This document shows, piece after piece, positions 48,028 through 59,223 of a DNA stretch of 64,000 nucleotides. How positions within the stretch are numbered: the first letter of the stretch is position 1; each line of letters opens with the position of its first letter. The notes under the pieces were generated by a model. That model was not told the DNA's origin, did no database searches, and saw nothing but the letters and a program-made list of their open reading frames with translations. The position numbers were made by a program, and so were the translations under genes. Source of the DNA: Capsicum annuum (lineage: Eukaryota; Streptophyta; Magnoliopsida; Solanales; Solanaceae); NCBI RefSeq assembly GCF_002878395.1, contig NW_025861174.1, positions 261,847 through 325,846 of the forward strand, given 5' to 3'.

Positions 48028-48217
48028 AAATTCATGGTTTATGTCATGAAAATTCTCATTCAAAGTTATCATTTCTCTTCTTTATCACCATAGCCAACTG
48101 TAAATTACTAAATTGTATAAGGAAAAAATAATGTAAAGGAAAAAAAAAATTCTTGTTCAAAATCTTTCATTCCCTAGTTTATGTGGTTGGATCACTTTTA
48201 GTTTATGGGTGTATTAT
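48028..48217. other. Short spacer between T2 and L
   Basis: 190 bases of AT-rich sequence, perhaps original chromosome DNA. It starts with the T2 target copy AAATT and ends with ATTAT, the presumed L target. Confidence 0.6.
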
Positions 48218-50829
48218 TGTCACGACCCAAAAATGAGTGCCATGATGGCACTTGTCGCAGTGTACCTTGACAAGTAAGCCTATCACCCAAACTGATACAA
48301 CAAAAAAGTAAAAGACAAAAATACCCTAAAGTAAGGCTTCTAGAATAAAGTCGAACCATGTAAGTAATCATAATAATGTGGAAAGAACTTATCCAAAATA
48401 TTAATCATGCCCAAAACCAGGTGTCAGTAGTGTAAGAACTACTAATATAATCTGAGAGTCAAATACATCAGAAAAATAACCACAAAGGAATAATTTATGT
48501 CTCCAAATACTAATAAAGACATAACTACTATATAAGGATAGAGGTGAACTTCGAATACATGAATGTCCAACCGCTACCTTAGAAGCTCCAACAATTGCCC
48601 GAGTTAGGCAAGCTGAGGCGCACTCGAGCTAGGAGCTACACCGAAAGGGTGCAATAGGCAAGAGTATGATCCACTTGTACATAGTGGGTATCATAGGCTG
48701 ACCGAGCAAAGTAGAAAATAAAGCATACAAATACATACTAATGGCACATCACCTACAATCAAAAAATATTTCACATTGGCAGCCCACACCACTTGCACTA
48801 AAAGTTCTAATATATCATATATATTACAACAACACACATTGATATAGAACACAGGTATACATTATGTCACATATAAATAGAATAACGGAGAACATGTATA
48901 TACAAGATCATCAAATACCAGTAAAAAAAGGTAAGACAAATACATAGATAACAAGTCAACATAGAAATACAACAAAATGTAAACACAATAAAGTAAGTTC
49001 AATGTCTATGATGATGATGATGATGATGCACGAAGTCCTAACACAACCTCTGGGACCATCGCATAATCCCTATATACAATTACAGAGCTAAAGTTTCCTG
49101 AAATAGGGCCTATTGTGGCGTTCATCAACCCATATACAATCCATATATATCATATCTCCTTTCTGGCACATTCCTCTGAAGGGGTTTTATAAGGTGTTAC
49201 AATATCTTCTCCCCGACACATCCCTCGTGGAGGATTTTAAAAAGGTATTGCCTGTGTTATTCAGGTGTTGCCGCGGTGGTACTAATGTTTCAGTAATGAG
49301 TATGATATGAGGATGTAATGCTCACAACCAATCACAAAGAGAATTTCCCCAACCAACCACATGATATAGTTCCACAACCAACCACAATGATACATTTCCA
49401 CAACCATGTGAGTCAATATCCACTTATTATTTTAGTTTCATCCATTAATTTCCACATGTCTCATATACCAACAAGTATGAAAATATCACAATACACCAAT
49501 GGTACCATATTAGGCATTTCAACAATACAGTATAATTAGTCATATGTATTTAGGGCAATCAACATTACATAGGACTCCACATAGTCACACACATCACATA
49601 ATATCTCAATTTCGATAATTACATCACATATAGGCCCCCACACGGGCACAACACATAGATAGCCATTTTCATGATTAGTTCCCACCCTTAACATGAATTT
49701 TGTATCATCATTTACTACCCAGTTCAGTCTGAAAGAGTTAAGCCATAACCTATCTCAAAAGCTAAAATCAATTTTCTACAATTCAAACCCACAACCTTAC
49801 TTCCACGAACAATCCCAAACTCCACTAAAAATGTCAAATATGAAATCTATGCGTCAAAACAAACCAATGACACCCATATTATCTACTTTTGGTTCGGGGT
49901 CAAAACAGACCTGTAGAATGAGTTTCCAAAAAAGAAGGGCAAAATTAGAACTTTACTTTAAAAATGTGTTCCTCAAATTTTTAGTAACCTACAGCTGAAA
50001 ACCCAAGTCAAATCGAGTCAAAAACGAGATTCAAATAGAAGAAAAACTATTTTTGATCTTTATCGGGTAAAATCTTTGAAATCCGAGTTAAAATCAAGAA
50101 TCAGAGTTGTTTTGAAGGATAAATTGATGAAAAACTAGTAATTATAAGATAAAAATATTATTCAAGTGAAAAGGAGCGAAATTGAGGTTTAAAATAAGGC
50201 CCTAAGATTTTTGGGGTTTTGAGAAATTAATCTAGAAATTACTAATAAAATTGTTAATTTTTACCCTTATATCCGTAGTAAAACCAAGAAATATATGTTA
50301 ATCTAACTTCCCAAGCTCCCACAAACTTCACTTTTAATCTCTCACACTATTTTGGAGTTTAACTCGCAAGAGGCAAGATGAAAAATGAGCAAAAATAGGC
50401 CCAAAACTGCTATTTATTATTGTAGATTTTTCTGTACAGATATAGCTGAAAAGCAATTTTTTAAAGTTAATTCGGACTTCGATGAGGTGTTCGAAATTCG
50501 TTCAGAGTTTGATATATGCAAACAAACTATGCACTGGGATTCGAACCAAATGTCTACCTAGCCAAAAATTGATATTCTAGAGTTGCTGGCGCAATCCGTT
50601 TAGCCAACCATCGCACAGATCAATAGATATCCCCATAAGTCTAAAATAAGGCTCTCGAAGCCATCAAAAATCATAATGTCACAAAAATGGTACCAAAATG
50701 CATCGAATACCATGCCAATCACTCTTACATCCTAGAAATACCATAATGCAACTACGGGGAGGATTAAAATAGTCAAATCCCACAAAATCACAAATTTCAC
50801 ATATTTTGTCAAATTTTTAGATCGTTACA
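48218..50829 (-). repeat. L 3' LTR (2612 bases)
   Basis: Sense start TGTAACGATCTAAAAATTTG at 50829, sense end GGGTCGTGACA at 48218. Includes a GAT trinucleotide run (49008-49027) and a tRNA-like segment (50535-50615). Confidence 0.9.
50535..50615 (-). repeat. tRNA-like segment in the L 3' LTR
   Basis: Sense reads GATGGTTGGCTAAACGG (A-box-like), GCGCCAGCAACTC, and GGTTCGAATCCC (perfect B box) about 85 bases from its start. The layout resembles tRNA-Leu or the head of a tRNA-derived SINE, but the acceptor and anticodon stems do not pair well. It is a relic at most. Confidence 0.35.
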
Positions 50830-50866
50830 TCATCCACCGCTAAAAATCTAGTTCATCTTCAAACTA
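50830..50866 (-). promoter_or_regulatory. L pre-PPT stem-loop and polypurine tract
   Basis: Sense TAGTTT-GAAGAT-GAACTA (50866-50849; six pairs, one G-U), then TTTTTAGCGGTGGATGA, with a short purine tract GCGGTGGATGA before the LTR. Confidence 0.7.
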
Positions 50867-50880
50867 AGGTAAAGAAATAC

Positions 50881-51062
50881 CTAAATAAATGAAGAGCTGG
50901 GATAGGAACTACGTATATCAGCCTCAACCTCCCAAGTAGCCTCATCTAGAGGTCGATGTCGCCACTGAACCTTAACCACAGGGATAACTCTAGAGCACAA
51001 TCGACTAACATCCTTATCCAGAATGGAGACCGGCTCCTCAACAAAGGACTACAGCTCATCTA
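50881..51062 (-). pseudogene. L chromodomain
   Basis: A nearly unbroken frame: FVEEPVSILDKDVSRLCSRV, IPVVKVQWRHRPLDEATWEV, EADIRSSYPSSS, then a stop near the polypurine tract. The VKVQWRHRPLDEATWE core is the chromodomain signature of plant chromoviruses. It sits at the integrase C-terminus and is the best-preserved domain of L. Confidence 0.85.
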
Positions 51063-52150
51063 ACTGAACTGACTCCTAACGAATGACCTGAGACTCATCA
51101 GAAATATAGCGACAAAGTGTAAAAACATGAAAAACTGGATGAACAACTGATAAATCAGGGGGTAAAGCCAACTCATAAGCCACATCACTAAGAGTCTGAA
51201 GAATCTCAAATGTACCAATATACTTAGGGTTAAGCTTTCCTATCTTCCCAACCCTCATGACACCCTTCATGGGTGAAACTCAAAGGAAGACACGATCACC
51301 AGCACTAAATCTCAAGGGATAAAGCATATGATCAACATAGCATTTTTTCCTACTCTGAACCGTTCTAAGTCTATCCGAAAAGACCCAAACTCTATCCCAA
51401 GACTTATGAAGCAAGTCCATACCTCGAGGTCTCATCTCTGAAACATTAAACCAACCCACTGAGGAGCAACAATGCCTACCGTACAATACCTCAAAAGGAT
51501 CCATATCAATACTGGAATGGTAGCTATTATTATATGCAAACCCTGCTAGAGCCAAAAGCTACTCACACTGGCCACCAAAATCCATCACACATGCGCAGAG
51601 CATCCTCCAAAACCTAGATAGTCCACTCTGACTAGCCATCAGTCTAGGCTAAAATGCTATGCTAAGATCAATCCGAGTACCCAAATCATCTTGAAAAGTC
51701 TTCCAAAAGTGAGATGTAAACACAGAACCTCAATCTAAAATAATGGACACTGGCATACTATACAGACGCACAGTCTTATAAATGATGATAGGGGCTAACC
51801 TCTCAGCACAGAATGAGACCCAAACTAGAATAAAATGAGCTGACTTTATCAATCAATCCACGATGACCCAAACACAGCCAGAACCATGAAATGTATGAGG
51901 TAAACTAGTCACAAAGTTCATGGTGATCTGTTCTTACTTTTACTCGGGAATAGGTAACCTCTGAAGTAATCCACCAGGTCTCATATGCTCGGCCTTCACC
52001 TGCTAACAACATAGGCAACGAGCCATAAAATCTACTATATCTCGCCTCATACCACCCCACTAGTAGTGCTGCCTCAAATCACGATACATTTTAGTCATAC
52101 TTGGATAGATAAAATATCTTAAACAATCGGCCTCCTCCAAGATCAACCTA
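51063..52150 (-). pseudogene. L integrase
   Basis: C-terminal module in frame 51270-51076 (KGVMRVGKIGKLNPKYIG, FEILQTLSDVAYELALPP). Core end in frame 51555-51280 (FAYNNSYHSSIDMDPFEVLY, LRFSAGDRVFL). The zinc-binding domain is at about 52140-51960 (TKMYRDLRQHYWWGGMRRDI, then a stop within CCxQVKAEH). The central core 51560-51950 has many stops. Confidence 0.85.
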
Positions 52151-52399
52151 ATCTAATCACCCAATCTTGGCACACAAACTCGGCCATTAATCCTCAAAAC
52201 TCCATCTGAATCAAGTAAGGCTTTCTTAGCCTCTCTACTTAACACCTTATCTAGAATTAACCTCAATCTAATATCATCAAACTGATGAGCTCAAATCTGC
52301 TCTATCAAAAAAGATCTAGCCTCCACATATGCCAAAATAAGCCCAAGTATAAAAATATCAAGTGTAACCATTTGGTTAGCTAAAGACTGAACCTCTGAG

Positions 52400-52890
52400 A
52401 CCAAACGTTTCTACTAGGCCAAAATATGTGCCAAGATACCCATGCTAGTCGACTTCCATCTTAAGGTATCCACAACCACATTAGCTTCGCCCGAATGATA
52501 GAGAATGGTAAAGTTATAATCCTTAAGCAACTAAATCCAATAGTGTTGTCTCATATTAAGATCTCATTGGGTAAAGAAGTACTGAAGGCTATGATTATTT
52601 GAGAAGATCTCACAATGGACTAGATACAAGTAGTGTCTCCATAACTTCAAGGCAAATACAACTGCGCACAACTCCAAATCATGGGTAGGATAATTCCTTT
52701 CATGAGGCTTCAACTGACGAGACACACACACAATTACCTTTCTTTCCTGCATTAACACAATACCCAATCCAATACCAAAAGCATCGCAAAACACGGTAAA
52801 ACCCACTCCCTCCTTAGGAAAAGCCAATATAGGAGTTGAAGTCAATAAATCCTTGAGCTTTTGAAAGTTCGCCTCACAAACATCAGACAC
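52400..52890 (-). pseudogene. L RNase H
   Basis: The 108-codon frame 52890-52564 has [56 protein letters not shown] and [11 protein letters not shown]. The usual TDHxSLKY reads SNNHSLQY, so one catalytic-region Asp has become Asn. It continues weakly to about 52400. Confidence 0.85.
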
Positions 52891-53766
52891 TATAAGGAAA
52901 TTTTCTTCTGAGTCAACTTAGTCAAAGGAGCTATAATAGTAGAGAAACCCTCGATAAAACACCGATAATCTCGGCCAAGCCAATAAAATTTTGAATCTTG
53001 GTGGGCGAAGTAGGTCTAGCCCAATCGCGAACCACCGTAACCTTGGCTAGATCAACCATAATACCTTCCTTAGTCACCATATAACCCTAGAAAGACATAG
53101 ACTCCAACCAAAACTCGCACTTAGAGAACTTAGCATACAACTTCTCATCCCCCAATCTCTGAAGCACAATCTACAAATGCTCTACATGATCAACCTCACT
53201 CTTGGAATAAACTAAGATATTATCTATAAACACAATAACAAAAGAGTCAAGATAAAACTAAAACACCCAATTTATCAACTCCATGAACACAGCAGAGGCA
53301 TTGGTCAATCCAAAGGACATGAACAAGAACTCATAATGACCATATCGAGTCCTAAAAGCTGTATTTGGAATATCCAAAGCTCTAATCCTCAACTAGTGAT
53401 ACCCAAACCTCAAATTTATCTTTAAAAATATCGCAACACCCTGAAGTTGATCAAATAAATCATCAATGTGATGAAGAGGATACTTATTCTTAACCATCAC
53501 CTTATTTAACTGGCGATAATTAATAAACATCTGCATAGAACCATCCTTTTTCTTCACAATAAAGACAGGCACACCCCAAGGCGAAACACTAGGTCAGATA
53601 AATCCTTTGTCCAATAACTCCTGCAACTGATCCTTTAATTTCTTTAACTTTGCTAGGGCCATCCTATAATGAGAAATAGAGATATGCTTGGTTCCCAGCC
53701 CAACATCAATAGCGAAATCAATATCTTAATCCAGAGAAATACCAAGCAAGTCCATAGGAAACATAT
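52891..53766 (-). pseudogene. L reverse transcriptase
   Basis: Translated in several frames: [72 protein letters not shown]. The catalytic box reads VFIDNILVYSKSE, with the second Asp changed to Asn (codon 53219-53221). Stops are frequent. Confidence 0.85.
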
Positions 53767-54428
53767 CTATAAACTCACAGACAATAGGACAAAATATAAA
53801 GAAGTAGGTGAAACAACACTGCTGTCATGAATATGGTATAAGTAAGATAAATATCCTCTCTCAACCAATTTATGAGCCTGAACATAAGATATAATCCTCT
53901 TAAGACCCGGATGAAGTGCACCCTTCCAAGCTATCCTTGGCACACCTGACGAAGCTAAAGTCACAATCTTGGCATAATAATCTAGGATGACATAACAAGG
54001 AGCCAACCAATCCATACCCAAAATAACATCACAATCAACCATGTCTAATACAAGAAAGTCTACCAAAGTCTCATGCTTGGCAAAATTCACAACACAAGAT
54101 TAGTGCACTCAATCCACCACTAAAGAATCACCTACCAAGGTAGATACACGAATAGGAATGGGAAGAGGCTCACTAACAGAATCAAACTCAAAGAAAAATA
54201 CACATACACATAGAAGAAAGTTGATCCAGGATCAAATAATACAGATGTGGGTCTAAAACAAATAGGAACGATACCTGTAATCATAATATTAAAAGACTCT
54301 ATCTTAGGTCTGGATGGTATAGCACAACACTGACCATGACTACCAACTGCCTGGGTGGCCCCACGACCACCATCATAGGCTCCACCATCTTTGCCTCTCA
54401 CACCTCTAGTAGAACTCCTACCTCTCAC
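53767..54428 (-). pseudogene. L gag end and aspartic protease
   Basis: Frame 54428-54132 starts with a Gly/Arg-rich gag tail (GRSSTRGVRGKDGGAYDGGR), then SVLFDPGSTFFYVYVYF with an intact DPGST active site. Frame 54090-53767 continues HETLVDFLVLDMVDCDVILG, MDWLAPCYVILDYYAKIV and the linker toward RT. One frameshift separates them. Confidence 0.85.
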
Positions 54429-55277
54429 AACTAAAATAAGAGTAGCCTAAATTACCCAATAGAGATAGTCTCTGGCCACATGACCAATCTCACCACACGT
54501 ACAAAAACTTCTACGACCAGCCTAAATAAAAAAAGGTACAACTATGCCCGAACAGCCACCCTAAACTATTGAACTAAAAGATCTACCACTTGAACTCTAT
54601 AAAAGCAGTTATTGACCTAGCACAGTATCTACGAGAACCTTTAAAATATTTTCCTTGAGAGGTATAACTCTTAAAATCACCAAAACATCGTGCCTCTCTG
54701 AGATGCACTAAGAATACCCTCTATCATCTTAGCATGATCCACTATACTCTGAAACCCCCAAACATAACCATCTGAGATGTAGCCAACTAATGAGAAACAT
54801 CCAAACCCTTCACAAACTTTTTAATCTTCATAGACTAAGTGGAAATATTATCATATGAATATCAGGAAAAGGCATGGAAGCACTCAGCAACTGTCATGGA
54901 GCCCTACTCTAAATGATATAACTCATCATGCATTCGATCCCTCAAACTGTAAGGCACAAATCTCTTAAGAAAGGCATCATCAAACCAATCCCATAATAAC
55001 TTAGGAGCATTAATAGGTCTACAACTGATAAACAATCTCCACTAATCACTTGTAGTATCTCTAAATGAACGGTAGTATAAGCCACACCATTCATGCAAAA
55101 AGAGTGAAGCACAAGTCAGAATAAAAGGTATGAAAGAACTTCGCATGACAAAGAATAAAATAAGGGAAATTTCCTGAAGATATCCCATAGCCTCTCAAAG
55201 ATAGATATGAATGTCTACGTACTAATCCCCAATACTCTATTAGATATCCTATTCTTACACCATTGAGACCAATAAAA
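54429..55277 (-). pseudogene. L gag (degenerate)
   Basis: A zinc knuckle near 54505-54455 reads FCTCGEIGHVARDY, with first and last Cys substituted. Capsid-like sequence lies upstream but stops are too dense to follow. The start is unknown. Confidence 0.6.
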
Positions 55278-55299
55278 CTTGGCTGCTATGATACTAATT
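55278..55299 (-). promoter_or_regulatory. L primer-binding site
   Basis: Sense TTAGTATCATAGCAGCC, close to TTGGTATCAGAGC (tRNA-Met), three bases after the 5' LTR. Confidence 0.7.
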
Positions 55300-56775
55300 T
55301 GTCACGACCCAAAAATAAGGGTTATGATGGAACCTTTTATAGCGTACCTTGACAAGTAAACCTATCACCTAAATTGATACAGTAAAAAAGGAAAAACAGA
55401 AATAGCCTAAAGTAAGGCTTCTAGAACAAAGACAAAACATACAAGTAATCATAACAATGCAGAAAGAACTTATCCAAAATACCAATCATGCCCAAAACCA
55501 GGTGTCAATAGTGTAAAAACTACTAATACAATCCAAGAGTCAAATACATAAGAAAAATAACCACAAAGAAATAATATCTGTCTTTCAATACTAATAAAGA
55601 CATAACTACTATAAAAAGATAGAGGTGAACTTTGGAGGCATAAATATCCAACTGCTACCTTAGAAGCTCCAACAATCGCTCGTGTCAAGCAAGTTGAGGC
55701 ACACTCGAGCTAGGACCTATACCAAAAGGGCGTAATAAGCATGAGTAAGGTCCACTTGTACTCAGTAGGTAACATAGACCAACTGAGCAAAGTAGAAAAT
55801 AAAGTATACAAAATACATTCTAAGGGCACGTCACCTACAATCAAATAATGTCCCATAATGGCAACCCACACCGCTTGCACTAACAGTTCTAATATATCAT
55901 ATATATTACAACAACACACCAAAATATAGAACATAGGTAAACATTATGTCATATATAAGTAGAATAAGGAAGAACATGTAGATACATAATCATCACATAC
56001 AAGTAAAGAAAGGTAAGACAAATACATAGATGACAAGTCAATATGGTAATACAAAACATCACAAAGAAAATAAAGTAAGTACAATATATATGATGATGTT
56101 GATGTACGAGGTTATCACACGACCTCTGAGATCGTCGTACCATCCCTGTGTACACCTACAGAGCTAAATCTTCCTGACGTAGGACCCATGGAGGGTTCGT
56201 CAGCCCATATACAATCTATATATCTCATATCTTCTTTTCAACAAATTTATTGAAAGGGGTTTTATAAGGTATTATAATATATCCTCTGCGGCACATCACT
56301 TGGAGAGGGTTTTAAAGAGGTGTTACCACGGTGGTACCAATATTTTATGAATGAGTATGATATGAGGATGTAATTCTTATAACCAATCGCAAAGAGTATT
56401 TCCATAACCAACCATATGATATAGTTCCACAACTAACCACAATGATACATTTCCATAACCATGTGAATTAATATCTACTTATTATTTTTGTTTCATCCAT
56501 GAATTTCCACATGTCTCATATACCAACAAGTATGAATATATCACAATACACCAATGATACCATATTAGGCATTTCAAAAAATACTGTACAATTAGTCACA
56601 TGTACTTAGGTCTATTAATATCACATAGGACTCCACACAGTCACACACATCACATAATATCTTAATTTTGATAATTACATCAAATATAGGCCCCTGCATG
56701 GGCACAACACACAGATAGCTATTTTTTATGATTAATTTGCAACCTTAACATGCATTTTGTACCATCATTTACTAC
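55300..56775 (-). repeat. L 5' LTR, interrupted by J
   Basis: Matches 48218-49715 of the 3' LTR and stops at ACCATCATTTACTAC, where J begins. The first 1.1 kb in sense should lie beyond J/K outside the window. ACTAC at 56771-56775 is the presumed J target. Confidence 0.9.
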
Positions 56776-58414
56776 TGATGAGTAGTGATTTTACCTCTCA
56801 TTCACACTTATTTTTTGTCCATATTACCTTGTCTCAAATGAGTTATAATTATGGTTTAATGCACTAATATCTACTCGTTGCAGGTATAGGAGTTGAAGAG
56901 ACCAAAAGATGTGGATTAGAGCTTGAAATTATCAAAAGAGTGTAGAACAAGTGCAGCTGAAGACCTGCAGTGAACCAGCCTCAATTAGCACAGTTGTGGT
57001 CCATGGGCTGTGGTCGCAGTTAGTCAAGATGGTCAATCAACCACGACCGCAATCGCGGAAGTCAATCACAGTCACGTAGCCACGGTCATAGACAGGCTTA
57101 TATGATCATGACTTGGCAAAAATGTTTAGCCCAAGGGAAAAACTATAATTTCACATACTGATCCCAATTTAAACAAAATGACTTTAACCCTAATTGGATA
57201 GATCATTTAATTCCATCATATTCTTTCTTCCCCAATATTTCTCTAGTTTAGCTTAGGTTTTTGTAGNNNNNNNNNNNNNNNNNNNNNNNNNNNNNNNNNN
57301 NNNNNNNNNNNNNNNNNNNNNNNNNNNNNNNNNNNNNNNNNNNNNNNNNNNNNNNNNNNNNNNNNNCCAATATTTCTCTAGTTTAGCTTAGGTTTTTGTA
57401 GACTCTATTTTTGAAGAAGAAAATACTATATAAATTTTGGGTGAAGAATATATTGGAGACTCTCCAAGTAGAAGATTTGCTCACTTCCATTGTTGATTTT
57501 GTGGAGGATCCAAGTTTGAAGTAATATTTGCTTAGATCTACCACATATTAATTCAATGGAGAATATGGGTATATCTATGCTTATTCATCTTATATGTAGC
57601 TAAATCTCCCTCTTGGGGTTATGTTTGAATAGAGATTAAAGTGTGTGTGAGTTGTTATTGTTAGCATCATTTTGGTAGTTCATGTTTATGGGTTCTATTA
57701 TTGCTATGCTAATTTGGTTGGGATTTGATAGGTGAAAGCTCCAAATACCCACATGGGTTTGATGGGAGAAAACACTAAGCTCTAGAAAACCCAAGTCTAT
57801 CTTTGAAAGAAGGGTTTTGGGTGAAGGAATGTGGAGGCCAAAGCAATGATAGATAATTATGTATGTAGTTTGCTAAATTCTCACTATCTTAGAAATAAGG
57901 GTGAAAGTGAGGTTGACAGTGCCATGGGTTTCATCCTAGAAATAGGAATGCCTTGATTGAGGTTGTCGTTGCTATTTATTGAACACACCCATTAGGTATT
58001 CGAAAGGATCAATGGGTGAAAAGTTTGGTGTTTTGTTGAAATACTAGCATCAAAATTTATAACCAAACCTACCCACAATTGATTTACTAAAATGATGTTG
58101 AGGACTAACTCCCACATGTCACTCCCTTAGTAATGCATATCCCAAGATCCGTGCATAATTGTTAAAATGCTAATTATTCGAAGCCCCGAATTTATACTAG
58201 AAAATCTCAAAAAGAAATATTAGTGTAGGAACTCACCTCCCCAATTTTATTTTTTTGTACCATTTGTTTGAATTTAACTTATGACTAGTATTTTAAATTA
58301 ATTTGATAGCCACCCACATTGTTCCTTAAAGATTCAACCCCTACTCCAAAGTTGGGTAAATATATTGACGACGACCACCTTGCACTCAAATTAACATGTA
58401 AGTTAAGCATTATA
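56776..58414 (+). repeat. J 5' LTR with an assembly gap
   Basis: Starts TGATGAGTAGTGATTTTACC and ends near AAGCATTATA. Contains ACGACCGCAATCGCGG-type inverted motifs (about 56990-57100) and 100 N (57267-57366). Near the end it has the TTGACGACGACCACCTTGC block common to F and K. Confidence 0.85.
57267..57366. other. Assembly gap (100 N) with identical flanks
   Basis: The 35 bases before the gap (57232-57266) are identical to the 35 bases after it (57367-57401), both starting CCAATATTTCTCTAG. The gap is probably an unmerged contig overlap, not missing DNA. Confidence 0.9.
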
Positions 58415-58419
58415 AAAAA

Positions 58420-58437
58420 TGGTGTTGTTATCGGGGA
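58420..58437 (+). promoter_or_regulatory. J primer-binding site (tRNA-Asp type)
   Basis: TGGTGTTGTTATCGGGGA, with C-to-T and G-to-A decay of TGGCGCCGTTGCCGGGGA. ATTTGGCGTATTTAGTTAG follows. Confidence 0.8.
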
Positions 58438-58554
58438 ACAATTTGGCGTATTTAGTTAGTTTGCAATCTTAGTTACTTGCTTGAATTCAAGCTTGTAAAT
58501 ATTTTTATGTGAATTTCTTGGTAGCAGATTTTATTTTATTTTTGCTTTTCTTGA

Positions 58555-59223
58555 TGGCATCTTTTAAAAAGTATGAGTTTAATGATTGGAAGTCATATCG
58601 TGACTCCATATTTGTATTGTTATAGACCACACTTTAGGAGAGATTGTAAGTATACTCCCCGAGGTGAGATTTAACCGTCTCCATCTAATTGGGAGTATGG
58701 TTACCCTATGTGTGGCCGTCCACAAGGACATTGGGATAACTGTCCAAACACCCCCTCTCCCTATTATACTAATCGAATTGCTAGTTCTTCCTATAATTTT
58801 CTTAGGTCATATAATGAGAAATCGGAAGAACAACGCACCAATTACAGTAGTTGTGACCCAAGGTTACAAGCTATCTTAGATCGGGTATATGCAATGGAGT
58901 AGAATATGGAATACATGTACAATGAATGGACAAGTGTCAAGAAACAGCTATTGGGCAAAGAAAAAAACCTTAAAACTATCACTACCTTTCTCATTACTCA
59001 AGAAGAGTGTTATCAAGAAGAGAAACCAAGCTATAATGACGAGATTGATAGCAAAAATCCATCACTGAATTCCCTATCATCCGACTCATATAAGAGAGAA
59101 GAAGACATAATAAAGGAAATGGGGATAGAGTCCAAAGAAGAAGCCAAGTTAATCTCGTATGATGACTCTAGCTCATTTCGGGGTAGCTATACTATGATGG
59201 ATTTAATTCTAAAATTAAGGAAG
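58555..59223 (+). pseudogene. J single-ORF protein remnant, truncated by K
   Basis: Probable start ATG at 58555 (MASFKKYEFNDWKSYRDS), soon frameshifted. Then a zinc-like CYRPHFRRDCKYTPR and MCGRPQGHWDNCPNTPSP, LQAILDRVYAME, and the frame 58906-59223 with KKQLLGKEKNLKTITTFLIT, an acidic stretch and SKEEAKLISYDDSSSFRG. The frame ends where the LTR of K begins, in the middle of the segment that in F reads LELRDNPHSNHFSTL. Role unknown; same protein type as in F and K. Confidence 0.7.

Larger units (their letters stand above)
48218..56775 (-). mobile_element. L: second chromovirus family, 5' LTR cut by J
   Basis: Minus-strand element: 3' LTR 48218-50829, then (in reverse of sense) polypurine tract, chromodomain, integrase, RNase H, RT, protease, gag, primer site and 5' LTR from 55300, which is cut at 56775 by J. 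The LTR ends are TGTAACGATC and GGGTCGTGACA in sense, different from T1/T2. The chromodomain is well preserved. Confidence 0.85.
56776..59223 (+). mobile_element. J: Athila-like element inserted in L and cut by K
   Basis: LTR 56776 to about 58414, tRNA-Asp-type primer site, and the first part of the single-ORF protein, which is cut at 59223 by the LTR of K. Its remainder is outside the window. Confidence 0.85.

Noticed and set aside
49008..49027. GAT trinucleotide run as a candidate satellite or CRISPR-like array
   Set aside because: It is a simple microsatellite inside an LTR; there are no spaced repeats. No CRISPR array is expected or seen in this plant sequence.
50535..50615. A functional tRNA gene
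   Set aside because: The B box is perfect but the acceptor and anticodon stems do not pair and the segment lies within an LTR, so it is listed only as tRNA-like.
48218..50829. Possible host gene in the AT-rich block before L pol
   Set aside because: The block is bounded by TGTAACG and GTCGTGACA ends, repeats at 55300-56775, and is an LTR.
55470..56155. Three minus-strand frames of 68-74 codons in the L 5' LTR
   Set aside because: They fall inside the LTR, do not match retroelement proteins and are not kept open in the 3' LTR copy.
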